Assembly: GCF_965224175.1 (NCBI RefSeq)
Contig: NZ_OZ245041.1
Coordinates: 5,146,001-5,210,000, forward strand
Source of the DNA: Kordia sp965224175
Lineage (GTDB): Bacteria; Bacteroidota; Bacteroidia; Flavobacteriales; Flavobacteriaceae
DNA length: 64,000 bases
Direction: 5' to 3'
Made by a program: the position numbers and the translations under genes. The stretch's first letter is position 1, and every line of letters begins with the position of its first letter. Of the stretch, positions 35,283 through 43,907 are shown one piece after another. The notes under the pieces were generated by a model, which had not been told where the DNA came from, made no database searches, and was given only the letters and a program-made list of their open reading frames with translations.

Positions 35283-36257
35283 ATTATTTCAGATATAGTT
35301 AAAATATTATTCATAAAAGCAAATCCAATCGATAGCGATGCTTTACGCTTAGATGTGGAAGAAAACGCTATACGTGAAGTTTTAGGTTCGAGCGAAAAGA
35401 AAGCATTTTTCGAGTTTGAATCTAGAGGCGCTGTCACGAAAGATTTGCTGATTGATCATTTGTTGAAAATAGAACCGAATATCTTACATATTTCAGGACA
35501 TGGAAACTCTGATGAGCAGTTGCTTTTGGAAGATATTGAAGGATATAAGGAAGAAGTTTCAATAGAAAAATTATCGGCGGTTTTATCAGGCTTTACAGAT
35601 CATATTGATTGTGTGTTTTTAAATACATGTCACAGTTTATCAGGTATAGGAAGTTTTAATAAAGACATTCCATATATCGTTGGAATGAATAATGAAATTC
35701 CTGACGATGTCGCAATTAATTTTTCTAAGAATTTTTACAATGTATTATTCAATGGAAGAACCATTAAAGATGCGTTTAAAATTTCGTTAGCAACCATTGC
35801 ACTTTCAGACAATGGCGATGAACATATTCCGAAGCTTATCGTGAATAAAGAAGCTATCAAAAAAGACGAACAACAAGATAAAATTGAAGAAGATGTGCAA
35901 AACGAGCTAGTGAGCACTATTGTTTCTGAAGAAGAGATTGAAGTTGCCAAGAATGGTTATAAAAAAAGCGTGAATTTTCATTACCGATTAATTTATGTTG
36001 CTATCACGTTAAGTATAGGTCTGGCAGTGTTTTTATTTATTAGTAACGATCAAGACATTGCTTCTTCATTATTAGGATTAATTCCAGGTGCTTTTAGTAG
36101 TTATCCATTTTTAGAAATTCAGAAGAAGAAGAATAGAATCACCTTAATAAAGGTATTTGAGTTGAAACGTAAACGCCTACTAAACGCATTATCACAACTT
36201 TCAGATAATGAGCGTAAAGAGTTAAATGAAGAATTCATGCGATTGATTATCGTTTAA
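35283..36257 (+). CDS. CHAT-domain (caspase-like) protease with C-terminal membrane anchor
   Basis: The CHAT dyad is clear: His in LHISGHGNS and Cys in VFLNTCHS (His49 and Cys92 counted from the GTG at 35355). The N-terminus of CHAT domains normally reads ILFLxANPxDxxxLRL, and here ILFIKANPIDSDALRLDVEE is encoded upstream of that GTG. The true start therefore lies before 35304. Only ATT codons (35283, 35286) are available after the in-frame stop at 35271, and I use 35283. After a charged linker (residues about 160-185) come two hydrophobic segments (LIYVAITLSIGLAVFLFI and a shorter one) and a helical basic tail. CHAT proteases act in conflict and cell-death systems by cleaving a partner. The adjacent nuclease and membrane protein are candidate substrates. 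Confidence 0.85.
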   Translation: MISDIVKILFIKANPIDSDALRLDVEENAIREVLGSSEKKAFFEFESRGAVTKDLLIDHLLKIEPNILHISGHGNSDEQLLLEDIEGYKEEVSIEKLSAVLSGFTDHIDCVFLNTCHSLSGIGSFNKDIPYIVGMNNEIPDDVAINFSKNFYNVLFNGRTIKDAFKISLATIALSDNGDEHIPKLIVNKEAIKKDEQQDKIEEDVQNELVSTIVSEEEIEVAKNGYKKSVNFHYRLIYVAITLSIGLAVFLFISNDQDIASSLLGLIPGAFSSYPFLEIQKKKNRITLIKVFELKRKRLLNALSQLSDNERKELNEEFMRLIIV

Positions 36258-36275
36258 AAAAGAAGTACACGTAAG

Positions 36276-37334
36276 ATGAAAAAATCATATAAATCCATAG
36301 AAGAAACAATTGCTGAGGTTCGTAAAAAAGACAAGCGTTATAATTATATTATTTTGATTGTCATTTTGATCATGATTGCAGTGATAGCTTCCATAATTAT
36401 TTACACGCAAAACAAGAAGAATAAGGCGAATATGGAGTTAATTGCAAAGTATGAAATGCAGTTTATTGAAAATGAACGACTCAAACAAAAAGATTCGTTA
36501 CAAACGGATTCTATTACGCGGTTGGTAGAAACACTTCGAAAAGAATTGGCGCGTATTGAAAAGGATTTAAATGATGAAGATAAACCAAGAGAAGCCAGAG
36601 ATGTTGTACTTCAAAATGTGAACTTGGCGCAAGATAAATTGAACAGAATCACGAATAATGTAAGTGATAATACAATTGTTCGTTATTATAAGCGAAAGGC
36701 AGATAGTCCAAAAATTAAGCTTTTAATTCAATCGATGAAAGATCCAAGTTTTACCTTGAACTTGAAAAATGTTACTAATGATGACGGACGAACTAAAGTG
36801 AACACTATTTATTATAGTAAAAATGTAGATAAGGATGAATTATCAGATTTAGTAGAAGGTTTGCTTTCTATTGGTGTAGATATTAAAAATATAAAACCGT
36901 TTACGGCAACAAATGGTTATGAATGGAAGAATAGTGTTATTGAAATTGGTTATGAAGCCACAACTTCAGTTACTAAAAGCATTACCAAAAGTGATCTTTC
37001 CAAGTATAAAGCGACAAACGATCATAAGAAATATAATATTCGTTTTTATTGTTACAAACCTAATGTAAAGAATAAAAAACAGCTTACGCAGTATATTAAA
37101 AGCTTGAGTTACAACTTAAAAGTATATCCAGATTGGAAGAAGAAACCAAGTTTTTTCGCAAATACACCAACAATTTTCTATTACAGTGATAAAAGCAAGA
37201 AAGAAGCGTATGAACTCAAAAATCAATTGAATAAAAAAATACGCGGATTAAAATTTGAACTTCAACGAGGAAACGGTTACGGAATTAGTAAAAAAGAACT
37301 AGACAATACTTTTATTGTACATTACTTGGAGTAG
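36276..37334 (+). CDS. Membrane-anchored coiled-coil protein with a duplicated C-terminal domain
   Basis: A 352-residue protein. A single membrane span (about residues 24-46, IILIVILIMIAVIASIIIY) follows a basic cytosolic N-terminus. Residues 55-125 are a coiled coil (MQFIENERLKQKDSLQTDS and similar). The C-terminal 210 residues contain two related units of about 95 residues. The first begins VRYYKRKADSPKIKLLIQSM, the second IRFYCYKPNVKNKKQLTQYI. Each later has TIYYSKNVDKDEL or TIFYYSDKSKKEA and ends with a VxIxY/FIVHYL strand. The second half of each unit resembles small LytR_C/SPOR-like domains. It lies 18 bp after the CHAT gene, so it is co-transcribed and is a likely sensor or target. The family is unknown to me. 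Confidence 0.65.
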   Translation: MKKSYKSIEETIAEVRKKDKRYNYIILIVILIMIAVIASIIIYTQNKKNKANMELIAKYEMQFIENERLKQKDSLQTDSITRLVETLRKELARIEKDLNDEDKPREARDVVLQNVNLAQDKLNRITNNVSDNTIVRYYKRKADSPKIKLLIQSMKDPSFTLNLKNVTNDDGRTKVNTIYYSKNVDKDELSDLVEGLLSIGVDIKNIKPFTATNGYEWKNSVIEIGYEATTSVTKSITKSDLSKYKATNDHKKYNIRFYCYKPNVKNKKQLTQYIKSLSYNLKVYPDWKKKPSFFANTPTIFYYSDKSKKEAYELKNQLNKKIRGLKFELQRGNGYGISKKELDNTFIVHYLE

Positions 37335-37348
37335 AAGAAGAATTGTAG

Positions 37349-38035
37349 TTACAAGTTCGTAATAGCAAAGAACTGCTTTGTGTCACATTTGCTGTTGTCT
37401 AATTCAAACAGTATGCCCATTGAAGAATTGACGCTATAACTACTATTGATAATTGGACTGTTGAATGTAATTGTGACATCAGTATTAAGTTCAAAGTCTA
37501 CAATGGTAATTGTTTCAAAACCATAACTATACATCATATTTTCATTTATAAAAATAGGTTTTCCAGACAATGTATATGAAGTATATGTGTGCATATTGAT
37601 CACTAAATACTGTTGGTCTTCATAAGCAGTTTGTTCAATAATTAAATACTGACCAACGCTTGCCATAATGTTATAGTCTTGATATTGTTTTGAATCGGTT
37701 CCTAAATTTACTTTTTGAATTGTATGACGTTTTCCATCACGATCTGTAAATACAAATCCAGTTGGTATTTTTGCGAAATTTTCTTTGTGTAGTTTGTATA
37801 CTTCTTTTTCAAAAGTAGCGTCATCATCAATATTTACATATTTTGAATTATTAAAAGAGGTAGTTTCTGTACAGTAGTATTTATACTTTTTGACTTCGCT
37901 TTTTTTCAATTGTTTACATTGAACCTTACAGCCATGAGTACTTTGTATTGTTGGTGTAATGATACAATCTTCAGAAATTTGAGCATATGATTGTATGCTT
38001 AATAAGCTTAAAATTAATAAAATATAAATTTTCAT
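37349..38035 (-). CDS. Hypothetical secreted protein
   Basis: I take the ATG at 38035 (MKIYILLILSLLSIQSYAQI), a clear signal peptide. Fifteen extra codons upstream would run almost to the preceding stop. The mature protein of about 210 residues is beta-rich, with Cys pairs in SEDCIITPT, HGCKVQCKQ, KYYCTET and SKCDTKQ. No family is recognised. It starts 10 bp after the stop of the YdeI-like gene, so it is likely co-transcribed. It converges with the coiled-coil gene. Confidence 0.6.
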   Translation of the reverse strand: MKIYILLILSLLSIQSYAQISEDCIITPTIQSTHGCKVQCKQLKKSEVKKYKYYCTETTSFNNSKYVNIDDDATFEKEVYKLHKENFAKIPTGFVFTDRDGKRHTIQKVNLGTDSKQYQDYNIMASVGQYLIIEQTAYEDQQYLVINMHTYTSYTLSGKPIFINENMMYSYGFETITIVDFELNTDVTITFNSPIINSSYSVNSSMGILFELDNSKCDTKQFFAITNL

Positions 38036-38045
38036 GTAGAATAAA

Positions 38046-38621
38046 TTACCAAGTATCTCTACTTTTAATATTTGCTTCACACAAGCGAATAATCTCTTTA
38101 ATACGTTTTTCTTTTGTCGCTTCTCGTTTGGCTTGATTCAGCCAATATAAATATCCTTTTTTGTATGACGGACTAAAATTCTGGTAATTTTCAAAAGCTT
38201 TTGGATGGTTGTCAAATGCTTCTTGCAAATTTTGGGGAATAACTAGATTTTCTACATCATCCAGAGTTGTCCATGAACCGTCTTTTATAGCAGCAATCAT
38301 TTTCTGTGAACCGCTATCGTGCATTTTTCCAGAAGTAATCAATTCTACAATATAAGTTTTGTTGAGCTTACTCCATACACTTTTAGGCTTGCGTGGACAA
38401 AAATACTGTCGTCTACGTTCATCATCAAGCCTTTTTACGGTGCTATCTATCCAACCAAAGCAAAGCGCAACTTTTACAGCTTCTTCCCAGCGCATGCTTT
38501 CTTTTTTAGAACTTACTTTATAAAAGATGAGGTAAATGCCAGTAGAAGTATCATAGTTTTTTTCTAACCATGCACGCCATTCTAGGTCATTCTTAAAATA
38601 GAGTTCTTCTCGTGCTTTCAT
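38046..38621 (-). CDS. YdeI/OmpD-associated family protein
   Basis: A 191-residue protein matching the YdeI/OmdA family. Early landmarks are EWRAWLEKNYDTSTGIYLIFYK and RWEEAVKVALCFGWIDST. Next comes YFCPRKPKSVWSKLNKTYIVEL, and the closing helix is YLYWLNQAKREATKEKRI. Proteins of this family are small cytosolic proteins linked in some bacteria to antimicrobial peptide or bacteriocin protection; the biochemical function is unclear. The stop of the upstream lipoprotein gene is one base away, giving an operon with 38623-39396. Confidence 0.88.
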   Translation of the reverse strand: MKAREELYFKNDLEWRAWLEKNYDTSTGIYLIFYKVSSKKESMRWEEAVKVALCFGWIDSTVKRLDDERRRQYFCPRKPKSVWSKLNKTYIVELITSGKMHDSGSQKMIAAIKDGSWTTLDDVENLVIPQNLQEAFDNHPKAFENYQNFSPSYKKGYLYWLNQAKREATKEKRIKEIIRLCEANIKSRDTW

Positions 38622-38622
38622 G

Positions 38623-39396
38623 CTATTGAATTTTATCTAAAAATGGTTTCATTTCTAGTAACTTAATATCATCTCTTTTACGAAGTTCTTTTAAAAACCA
38701 GCCTTTATGTCCAGCGCCATAAGTTATTAAAATTCGCTTGTTTTGATATCGATGTTTTTCAAGTGCTTTTTCAATGTTCCAATAATGTGCAATATTGATA
38801 TTGTCCCAACCACCTAAACCTAATTCTACATTAAATAGTTTATTATATACATCTAAACTGATGTTGTAAATACTGTCATAAGTATTGGTATGAATAAAAA
38901 ACGGATCGTGTTCTTTGCCAATAGCTGTCATCAATGAATCTGTAATTCTTCCTGCGTTCATATATTGTTGCCAATCTTCAATGCGTGTAGAATCTTTACG
39001 GATAGCGCGTAGCTTTTGTTGTCGTTCCATAGCCATTGGTCGTGTCCAACCAGCTGTAGGAATGATTTCAAAATCCATTGTTTTAGATAATGGAAATATG
39101 ACATCAGTATATTCAGGAAAGCGCATCACTCTTGGTTCAGAAATACTGTCATCTTTTTTAAATCCAGCGACAGCAGTTTCAAAACGATCAGGCGGAATTT
39201 CCGTAAGGATAATATCAGGTTGTATTTCCTGAATAAGTTTGGTTAATTTTTCAATAGAATACTCTTCTTTAGTCAAATGACCGCTATGAATTGTTCCTAA
39301 TACCAATACTTCATTCTTATTGACTCTTTCTTGCGTGCATGAAATGAAACAATAAAAACAAAGCAATCCGATCGCTATTTTTTGAAGTTTTCTCAT
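38623..39396 (-). CDS. TraB/TIKI-like (DUF5694-type) lipoprotein
   Basis: A 257-residue lipoprotein (YCFISCTQE). The domain begins VLVLGTIHSGH and later has ILTEIPPDRF and LITYGAGHKGWFLKEL. This GxxHxxH / E / GAGH pattern is that of the TraB/TIKI/EreA-like superfamily, which contains metal-dependent hydrolases. The substrate is unknown. The His and Glu residues of the predicted active site are present. Downstream in the same direction is the YdeI-like gene. Upstream is an M28 peptidase gene, separated by 6 bp. Confidence 0.7.
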   Translation of the reverse strand: MRKLQKIAIGLLCFYCFISCTQERVNKNEVLVLGTIHSGHLTKEEYSIEKLTKLIQEIQPDIILTEIPPDRFETAVAGFKKDDSISEPRVMRFPEYTDVIFPLSKTMDFEIIPTAGWTRPMAMERQQKLRAIRKDSTRIEDWQQYMNAGRITDSLMTAIGKEHDPFFIHTNTYDSIYNISLDVYNKLFNVELGLGGWDNINIAHYWNIEKALEKHRYQNKRILITYGAGHKGWFLKELRKRDDIKLLEMKPFLDKIQ

Positions 39397-39402
39397 TAGA
39401 TT

Positions 39403-40740
39403 TTATCTAAATGTTTTTGCTGGGAAAACGATTAAACTTTCATGTCCATTTTTTCCAACAGTAGCAATTCCGAAGTAATAATTATCAATTACAATTCCGT
39501 CTAATGTAAACTCAGTGACATCTCCAACAAAACGAGAATATTGCCATTGTGGAGCAGTCGTATCTCTCCAATATATTTTATAACCGATTACATTACTGTC
39601 GTCAGATTTTTTCCAACGAAACTTTACACTTGGTTGAACGATGCCGCCAATTTCAACTTCTTTTGGAGGAAGTGGCGACCATGCTAAACTCGCTAAATTT
39701 ATAGCATTTACTGCCGTTAATTTTTTTGCATACGGGAAATTAACACCTTCAATCACATCACCGTATTTGATACCGTTTTCTTCACGAATATCTTGATGCT
39801 GACGGTTGTAATTTTCATGCGCTTCCATAATTCTGATTCCAGCAAAACCTAAATCGTTAAAAGGTCTGTGATGTCCGCCACGACCAAATCTATCCAAACG
39901 ATAAATCATCATCGGATTCATTTCTGGCATATATGTTTTTACTTGTTTGTGTACATATCTTGCTAACTGTCTTGAAATTCCATCAACTTCACCACCATAA
40001 AAACGACGTGCTCTACGCTGACGTTCTGTTTCGTTTGCAGGAACTGGTTCAGAGAAAATTCGAAAAGAACGATTGTCAATCACACCATCTACACCTTCAA
40101 TATTTCCAATCATGTCATTATTTAAAACACCGATAATATCCCAACCTTTTTCTTTTGCATATTTTGCTAATCCCTGTCCGCCAAAAAGTCCTTGTTCTTC
40201 ACCAGAAAGACCTACATAAACAATACTATTTTCAAATTTATATTTTGACAATACACGAGCAGCTTCTATCGCTCCAGCCATTCCAGAAGCATTATCATTT
40301 GCACCAGGTGCATCTGTAGTAAAATCCATAGTATCGCTTGCACGCGAATCAATATCGCCACTCATAATGATATAACGATTTGGGTATTTTGTTCCTTTTT
40401 GAACTGCAATTACATTTACAACCCATGCATCTTTTGGGACACGACGATTTCCTTCTTTAGTAACGAAATCTTTCTGGTAAAATACATTCAGGCAATTATC
40501 ACAATTACTTGAAATTTGATCAAATTCTTTCTTTATCCAACGTCTTGCAGCTCCAATTCCGCGAGTTTCAGAAACAGTGTCACTAAAAGTATTTCGCGTT
40601 CCGAAATTGGCTAGAGTTCTTATATCATGTTCAATACGATCAGCGGAAACAGCATCGATGATGTCATACAAACGTTGATCTGTTTGAGACATCATAAATG
40701 TCACAGAAAAGAGTAGGATGGAAGTAATGATTTTTTTCAT
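39403..40740 (-). CDS. Secreted M28 family metallopeptidase with fibronectin type III domain
   Basis: A 445-residue protein with a signal peptide (SILLFSVTFMMSQ). The M28 domain shows PGANDNASG (bridging Asp), LSGEEQGLFGG (catalytic and ligand Glu), LNNDMIGN (Asp) and HHRPFNDLGFAG (late His). The position that is usually the first zinc His (G-H-x-D-S) reads SGDIDSR, with Asp in place of His. Residues 355-445 form a fibronectin type III domain (PSVKFRWKKSDDSNVIGYKIYW). It probably acts as an aminopeptidase outside the cell. It lies in a minus-strand run with 38623 and 40774. Confidence 0.88.
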   Translation of the reverse strand: MKKIITSILLFSVTFMMSQTDQRLYDIIDAVSADRIEHDIRTLANFGTRNTFSDTVSETRGIGAARRWIKKEFDQISSNCDNCLNVFYQKDFVTKEGNRRVPKDAWVVNVIAVQKGTKYPNRYIIMSGDIDSRASDTMDFTTDAPGANDNASGMAGAIEAARVLSKYKFENSIVYVGLSGEEQGLFGGQGLAKYAKEKGWDIIGVLNNDMIGNIEGVDGVIDNRSFRIFSEPVPANETERQRRARRFYGGEVDGISRQLARYVHKQVKTYMPEMNPMMIYRLDRFGRGGHHRPFNDLGFAGIRIMEAHENYNRQHQDIREENGIKYGDVIEGVNFPYAKKLTAVNAINLASLAWSPLPPKEVEIGGIVQPSVKFRWKKSDDSNVIGYKIYWRDTTAPQWQYSRFVGDVTEFTLDGIVIDNYYFGIATVGKNGHESLIVFPAKTFR

Positions 40741-40773
40741 ATGTATAGAATCTATTTATATAGAGTTGGTTGA

Positions 40774-42036
40774 TTAATTTTTGGTATAGTAAAACGGAAC
40801 AATGGATGTATTGCCGTCTTTTTGCTTTATTGCAACAAATACGACCATATTATTTTCATCAATTGATTCAAAAGTCATTCCTTCAAAGATAGCTTTGTTT
40901 TTAGTGACTCTGATCAGAGGGAAATCGACAGTTTCATCTTTGGTTTCCCAGCCTTTTAAGTCATTATTAAAGTGTTTTAGACGTAAGATCAGACTATTGT
41001 TTACTTCCGAAATGGTTTCTATTTCATAAAACCTAACTTTTCCATCAACAATTAGCTTAAAAGTAGCCATCATAGAATCGCCAGAAGGTTCACTCCAATT
41101 TTCTTCGGTAATTCCGCCAAAAGCTTCTCCTTTCCAATTGCCAGCTATCCAGCGAATGTTTTCCAAAGTAGGTTCAAGAGCAGTCTCTATTTCTGCAACA
41201 ATAGCAATTTTAGTATTGGATTTGTTGGTAGTAATACGTGTAATATTGTCTAGTTTTTCTTGATCGAATAGTTTGATGATTTTCCAATCCGTATCTTTTT
41301 TCGGATCAATAGTATACAATGCTTTTCCTTTTGCCATCAAAATAGTTCCGTTAGATAGCCAACACATGTCTTCTATATTAGGAACTGTAGTTGTAATTCT
41401 TTTGGTTTCTCCAGTTTTTGGATCTAAAGAGCGAATTTCCCATTCATCCTTTTTCTTTTTAATATAACTCACCAAATTTGAGTTGGGAATGTTGTGTAAC
41501 GATCGACCAATATTGGTATCGACAGTAATATGTGTATTCTTTTTAAAGTTTGATAAAACCAAGCGATGTGGTTTGCCCAAAACAAAAGAAATCAAAACAT
41601 TTCGAGAATTCCATACATGATAACCAATCACTAAATCTTTGAGCATGGCTTTACTTTTTCCTTTGTGATAGCGATACAAGTATTGCAAGCCAGTTGTATC
41701 TAGTCGAATAGCAGAAATATATTTACTTTTTGGAATTTGTGTGGGCGAATATTCACTTCCTTGTTTGGTGTCTGTCAACCACTTTTTAGCACCAGTTTTG
41801 ACATCGTATTCTAAAATATCGGTTTGTCCATTTCTAGTGGCTGCATACAACATGGTGTTTTCTGAAGCGAAGGAAGGTTGATTGTCATAGCCTTTATTAT
41901 TAGAAATATTCTTTCCGTTTGTAATTTGTATTTGATTGTTTTCTGTAGATAAATCAAATAAAAAAACTTCCGTATTTGGCTGAGACAAAAGGGCAAGCGG
42001 AATCATAATTACCAGCAATTGTAGTAATTTTTTCAT
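40774..42036 (-). CDS. Secreted TolB-like propeller fused to a DUF6265-type beta-barrel
   Basis: A 420-residue protein with a signal peptide (LLVIMIPLALLSQ). Residues 25-280 are a WD40-like propeller (QPSFASENTMLYAATRNG, SLDPKTGETKRITT). From about residue 298 a separate domain begins with IRWIAGNWKGEAFGG and WSEPSGDSMMATFKL. It later has LILRLKHFNNDLKGWE and AIFEGMTFESID, the sequence order of DUF6265 lipocalin-like barrels that usually stand alone. The fusion suggests a joint sensor or binding role. No enzyme motif is present. It lies upstream of the M28 peptidase gene in the same direction. Confidence 0.75.
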   Translation of the reverse strand: MKKLLQLLVIMIPLALLSQPNTEVFLFDLSTENNQIQITNGKNISNNKGYDNQPSFASENTMLYAATRNGQTDILEYDVKTGAKKWLTDTKQGSEYSPTQIPKSKYISAIRLDTTGLQYLYRYHKGKSKAMLKDLVIGYHVWNSRNVLISFVLGKPHRLVLSNFKKNTHITVDTNIGRSLHNIPNSNLVSYIKKKKDEWEIRSLDPKTGETKRITTTVPNIEDMCWLSNGTILMAKGKALYTIDPKKDTDWKIIKLFDQEKLDNITRITTNKSNTKIAIVAEIETALEPTLENIRWIAGNWKGEAFGGITEENWSEPSGDSMMATFKLIVDGKVRFYEIETISEVNNSLILRLKHFNNDLKGWETKDETVDFPLIRVTKNKAIFEGMTFESIDENNMVVFVAIKQKDGNTSIVPFYYTKN

Positions 42037-42163
42037 ATGTGGTTGATTGATTAGTTGACTGAAAGTTACACAATTTTGGAAAGAAGCTTTGTAACTGTAT
42101 CATTTTTTAACAAAAAGAGTAGAAGTTGTTGGTTCAAATACGACTTGCTTTTTGTTTTGTACA

Positions 42164-42745
42164 TCAAGAAATATCAAAAGAATCAACCTCGATAATTCCT
42201 CCAGAAGGTAAATCGTTTAAAAGAATAGTTCCAATTCGAATTCGCATTAATCGTAAGGTAGGAAACCCAACTTTTGCAGTCATTTTTCGTACTTGACGAA
42301 ACTTTCCTTCATGAATGGTAATTGATAACCAACTTGTGGGTCCATGACGCGAATCACGGAGTTTTTTTGTACGCGCTTTAAATGTTGGCGCAGGATTTAA
42401 TATGTGAGCTTCGCAAGGCAGAGTTTGATATTTTTTTCCATGCACACCAATTTCAACGCCAGCTTTTAATACATCAATGGCTTCTTGGGTAATATTACCG
42501 TCTACTTGTACATAATATTCTTTGGCTACTTTTTTACTGCGAACTTGCTCGCTCACCATTCCGTCTGTTGTTAAAAACAGTAAACCTTCTGAAGTTTCAT
42601 CTAAACGACCAATTGCCATAATACCTTCAGGGAAATCATGAAGTTCTCCTAAAAGTTTTTTGTTTTTTCGTTTGCTTTGATTGTTTACAAATTGTGAAAG
42701 ATACCCAAAAGGTTTGTGTATGATAAAATGGCGGTGTTTGGTCAT
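42164..42745 (-). CDS. Pseudouridine synthase, RsuA/RluE group
   Basis: A 193-residue protein without an S4 domain, the length of RluE-type enzymes. HKPFGYLSQF opens the domain; the catalytic motif is AIGRLDETSEGLL, with the active-site Asp; KVAKEYYVQVDG and the closing EGKFRQVRKMTAKVGFPTLRLMRI are all standard. It isomerises a specific uridine in rRNA, probably 23S; the target cannot be read from sequence. Its start is separated by 4 bp from the lipoprotein gene downstream. Confidence 0.92.
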   Translation of the reverse strand: MTKHRHFIIHKPFGYLSQFVNNQSKRKNKKLLGELHDFPEGIMAIGRLDETSEGLLFLTTDGMVSEQVRSKKVAKEYYVQVDGNITQEAIDVLKAGVEIGVHGKKYQTLPCEAHILNPAPTFKARTKKLRDSRHGPTSWLSITIHEGKFRQVRKMTAKVGFPTLRLMRIRIGTILLNDLPSGGIIEVDSFDIS

Positions 42746-42749
42746 GTAT

Positions 42750-43217
42750 CTATCTTAATTTAAAACCTACAGGCGCTTTAAGCTTGCTAGAATCATACAT
42801 ATTAATATAGATAGAAACGGTATCTTTTGAACCTTCCCAAGTAACACGGTAATTATCTAGCAATACATGATCGCCAAACATTGCATTTTCACTTGGAACA
42901 GCACAACAACTTCCTGCACGGAAATATGATACTTCTTCACCATTTGGACCAGAAAGTGCATTTAAGTAACGACGTTCGTTGGCTGGACCTTCTCGGTCGC
43001 TAGCACCACCAACTTCTACAGCATTTTCAGGTGTATAACCATAGGTTTTATCGGTAGCAATTTCTGTAATTAAAAAAGTATATGCATCCTTTAATTTATG
43101 CTTATAGTTCTTATTTTTTGCTTTCTTTATGGAAGCTGTTTTTGTTGTTGCAGATTTTTTTGAGCCACAAGCAGTAATAAATGTAAGAATCAGTAAAAGA
43201 AGACCTATTTTTTTCAT
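42750..43217 (-). CDS. Hypothetical lipoprotein (conserved in Flavobacteriaceae)
   Basis: A 155-residue lipoprotein (TFITACGSK) with a Lys/Thr-rich linker and a compact domain. The domain has YTFLITEIATDKTYGYTPENA, SDREGPANERRYLNAL and FRAGSCCAVPSENAMFG, where the Cys pair is notable. Such proteins have often been misnamed 2-dehydro-3-deoxyphosphooctonate aldolase; the length and lipobox exclude that enzyme. It lies next to the pseudouridine synthase gene. The function is unknown. Confidence 0.72.
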   Translation of the reverse strand: MKKIGLLLLILTFITACGSKKSATTKTASIKKAKNKNYKHKLKDAYTFLITEIATDKTYGYTPENAVEVGGASDREGPANERRYLNALSGPNGEEVSYFRAGSCCAVPSENAMFGDHVLLDNYRVTWEGSKDTVSIYINMYDSSKLKAPVGFKLR

Positions 43218-43390
43218 GTGATACTGTTTTAGATGGTTAATGGAGTCTTCTAAACTACTATTTTAATATTGAAAAACAAATTTTAGCGTTTCGTATTGAG
43301 TAAGTACAATGTTTCTTTTAGGGAATATATCTTGAGTTAGAAAAAGGAACATGCTATATTATAGTATCAATAATTGACTAACTTTAACTC

Positions 43391-43750
43391 ATGTCTACAA
43401 TACAATTGATTTCATTATATACAATGGCTGGCATTTATATTTTTGCTGGGATTTGTCATTTTTGGAAGCCGAAAATCTTTTTGAGCATTACGCCAAAGTG
43501 GGTTCCGAAACCTGAAATTGTGAATGTTGTCGTTGGTATTGTAGAAATTATATTTGGTATTTGCTTATTGTTTGAAACGACACGTACATATTCCGCTATT
43601 GGAATAATGATCTTATTGATACTTGTTTTTCCTGCGAATGTATATCATTTTCAAAAAGCAAAACGTAGAGGAAAGTTTGTCATTCCAACATTGATTCGCC
43701 TTCCAATACAAGTGTTGTTATTGTATTGGGCATATACGTTTATATCTTGA
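43391..43750 (+). CDS. DoxX-like membrane protein
   Basis: A 119-residue protein with four spans. The first span ends in GICHFWKP and the third region has PANVYHFQKAKRRGK. This is the layout of the small DoxX/MauE-like proteins of Bacteroidota, which may take part in quinone-linked or redox processes. It is a single gene, divergent from the lipoprotein gene upstream. No partner gene is adjacent, so the role is open. Confidence 0.75.
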   Translation: MSTIQLISLYTMAGIYIFAGICHFWKPKIFLSITPKWVPKPEIVNVVVGIVEIIFGICLLFETTRTYSAIGIMILLILVFPANVYHFQKAKRRGKFVIPTLIRLPIQVLLLYWAYTFIS

Positions 43751-43907
43751 TTTTATCGCCCTAAAAGCATAAAATATATATAGAATTAGGGTTCTGTGTG
43801 CTTTAAATTAAGTTGTTAACACTTATATTTGAGATGAATTGATACTAAAACTCTTTTCAAAAATAATAGCATCTTTAAAAATACAAGAAAACTTATCATC
43901 ACTGTAA

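Noticed and set aside
42750..43217. Name 2-dehydro-3-deoxyphosphooctonate aldolase for the small lipoprotein
   Set aside because: The protein is too short, has a lipobox and none of the aldolase motifs; the name is a known propagation error.
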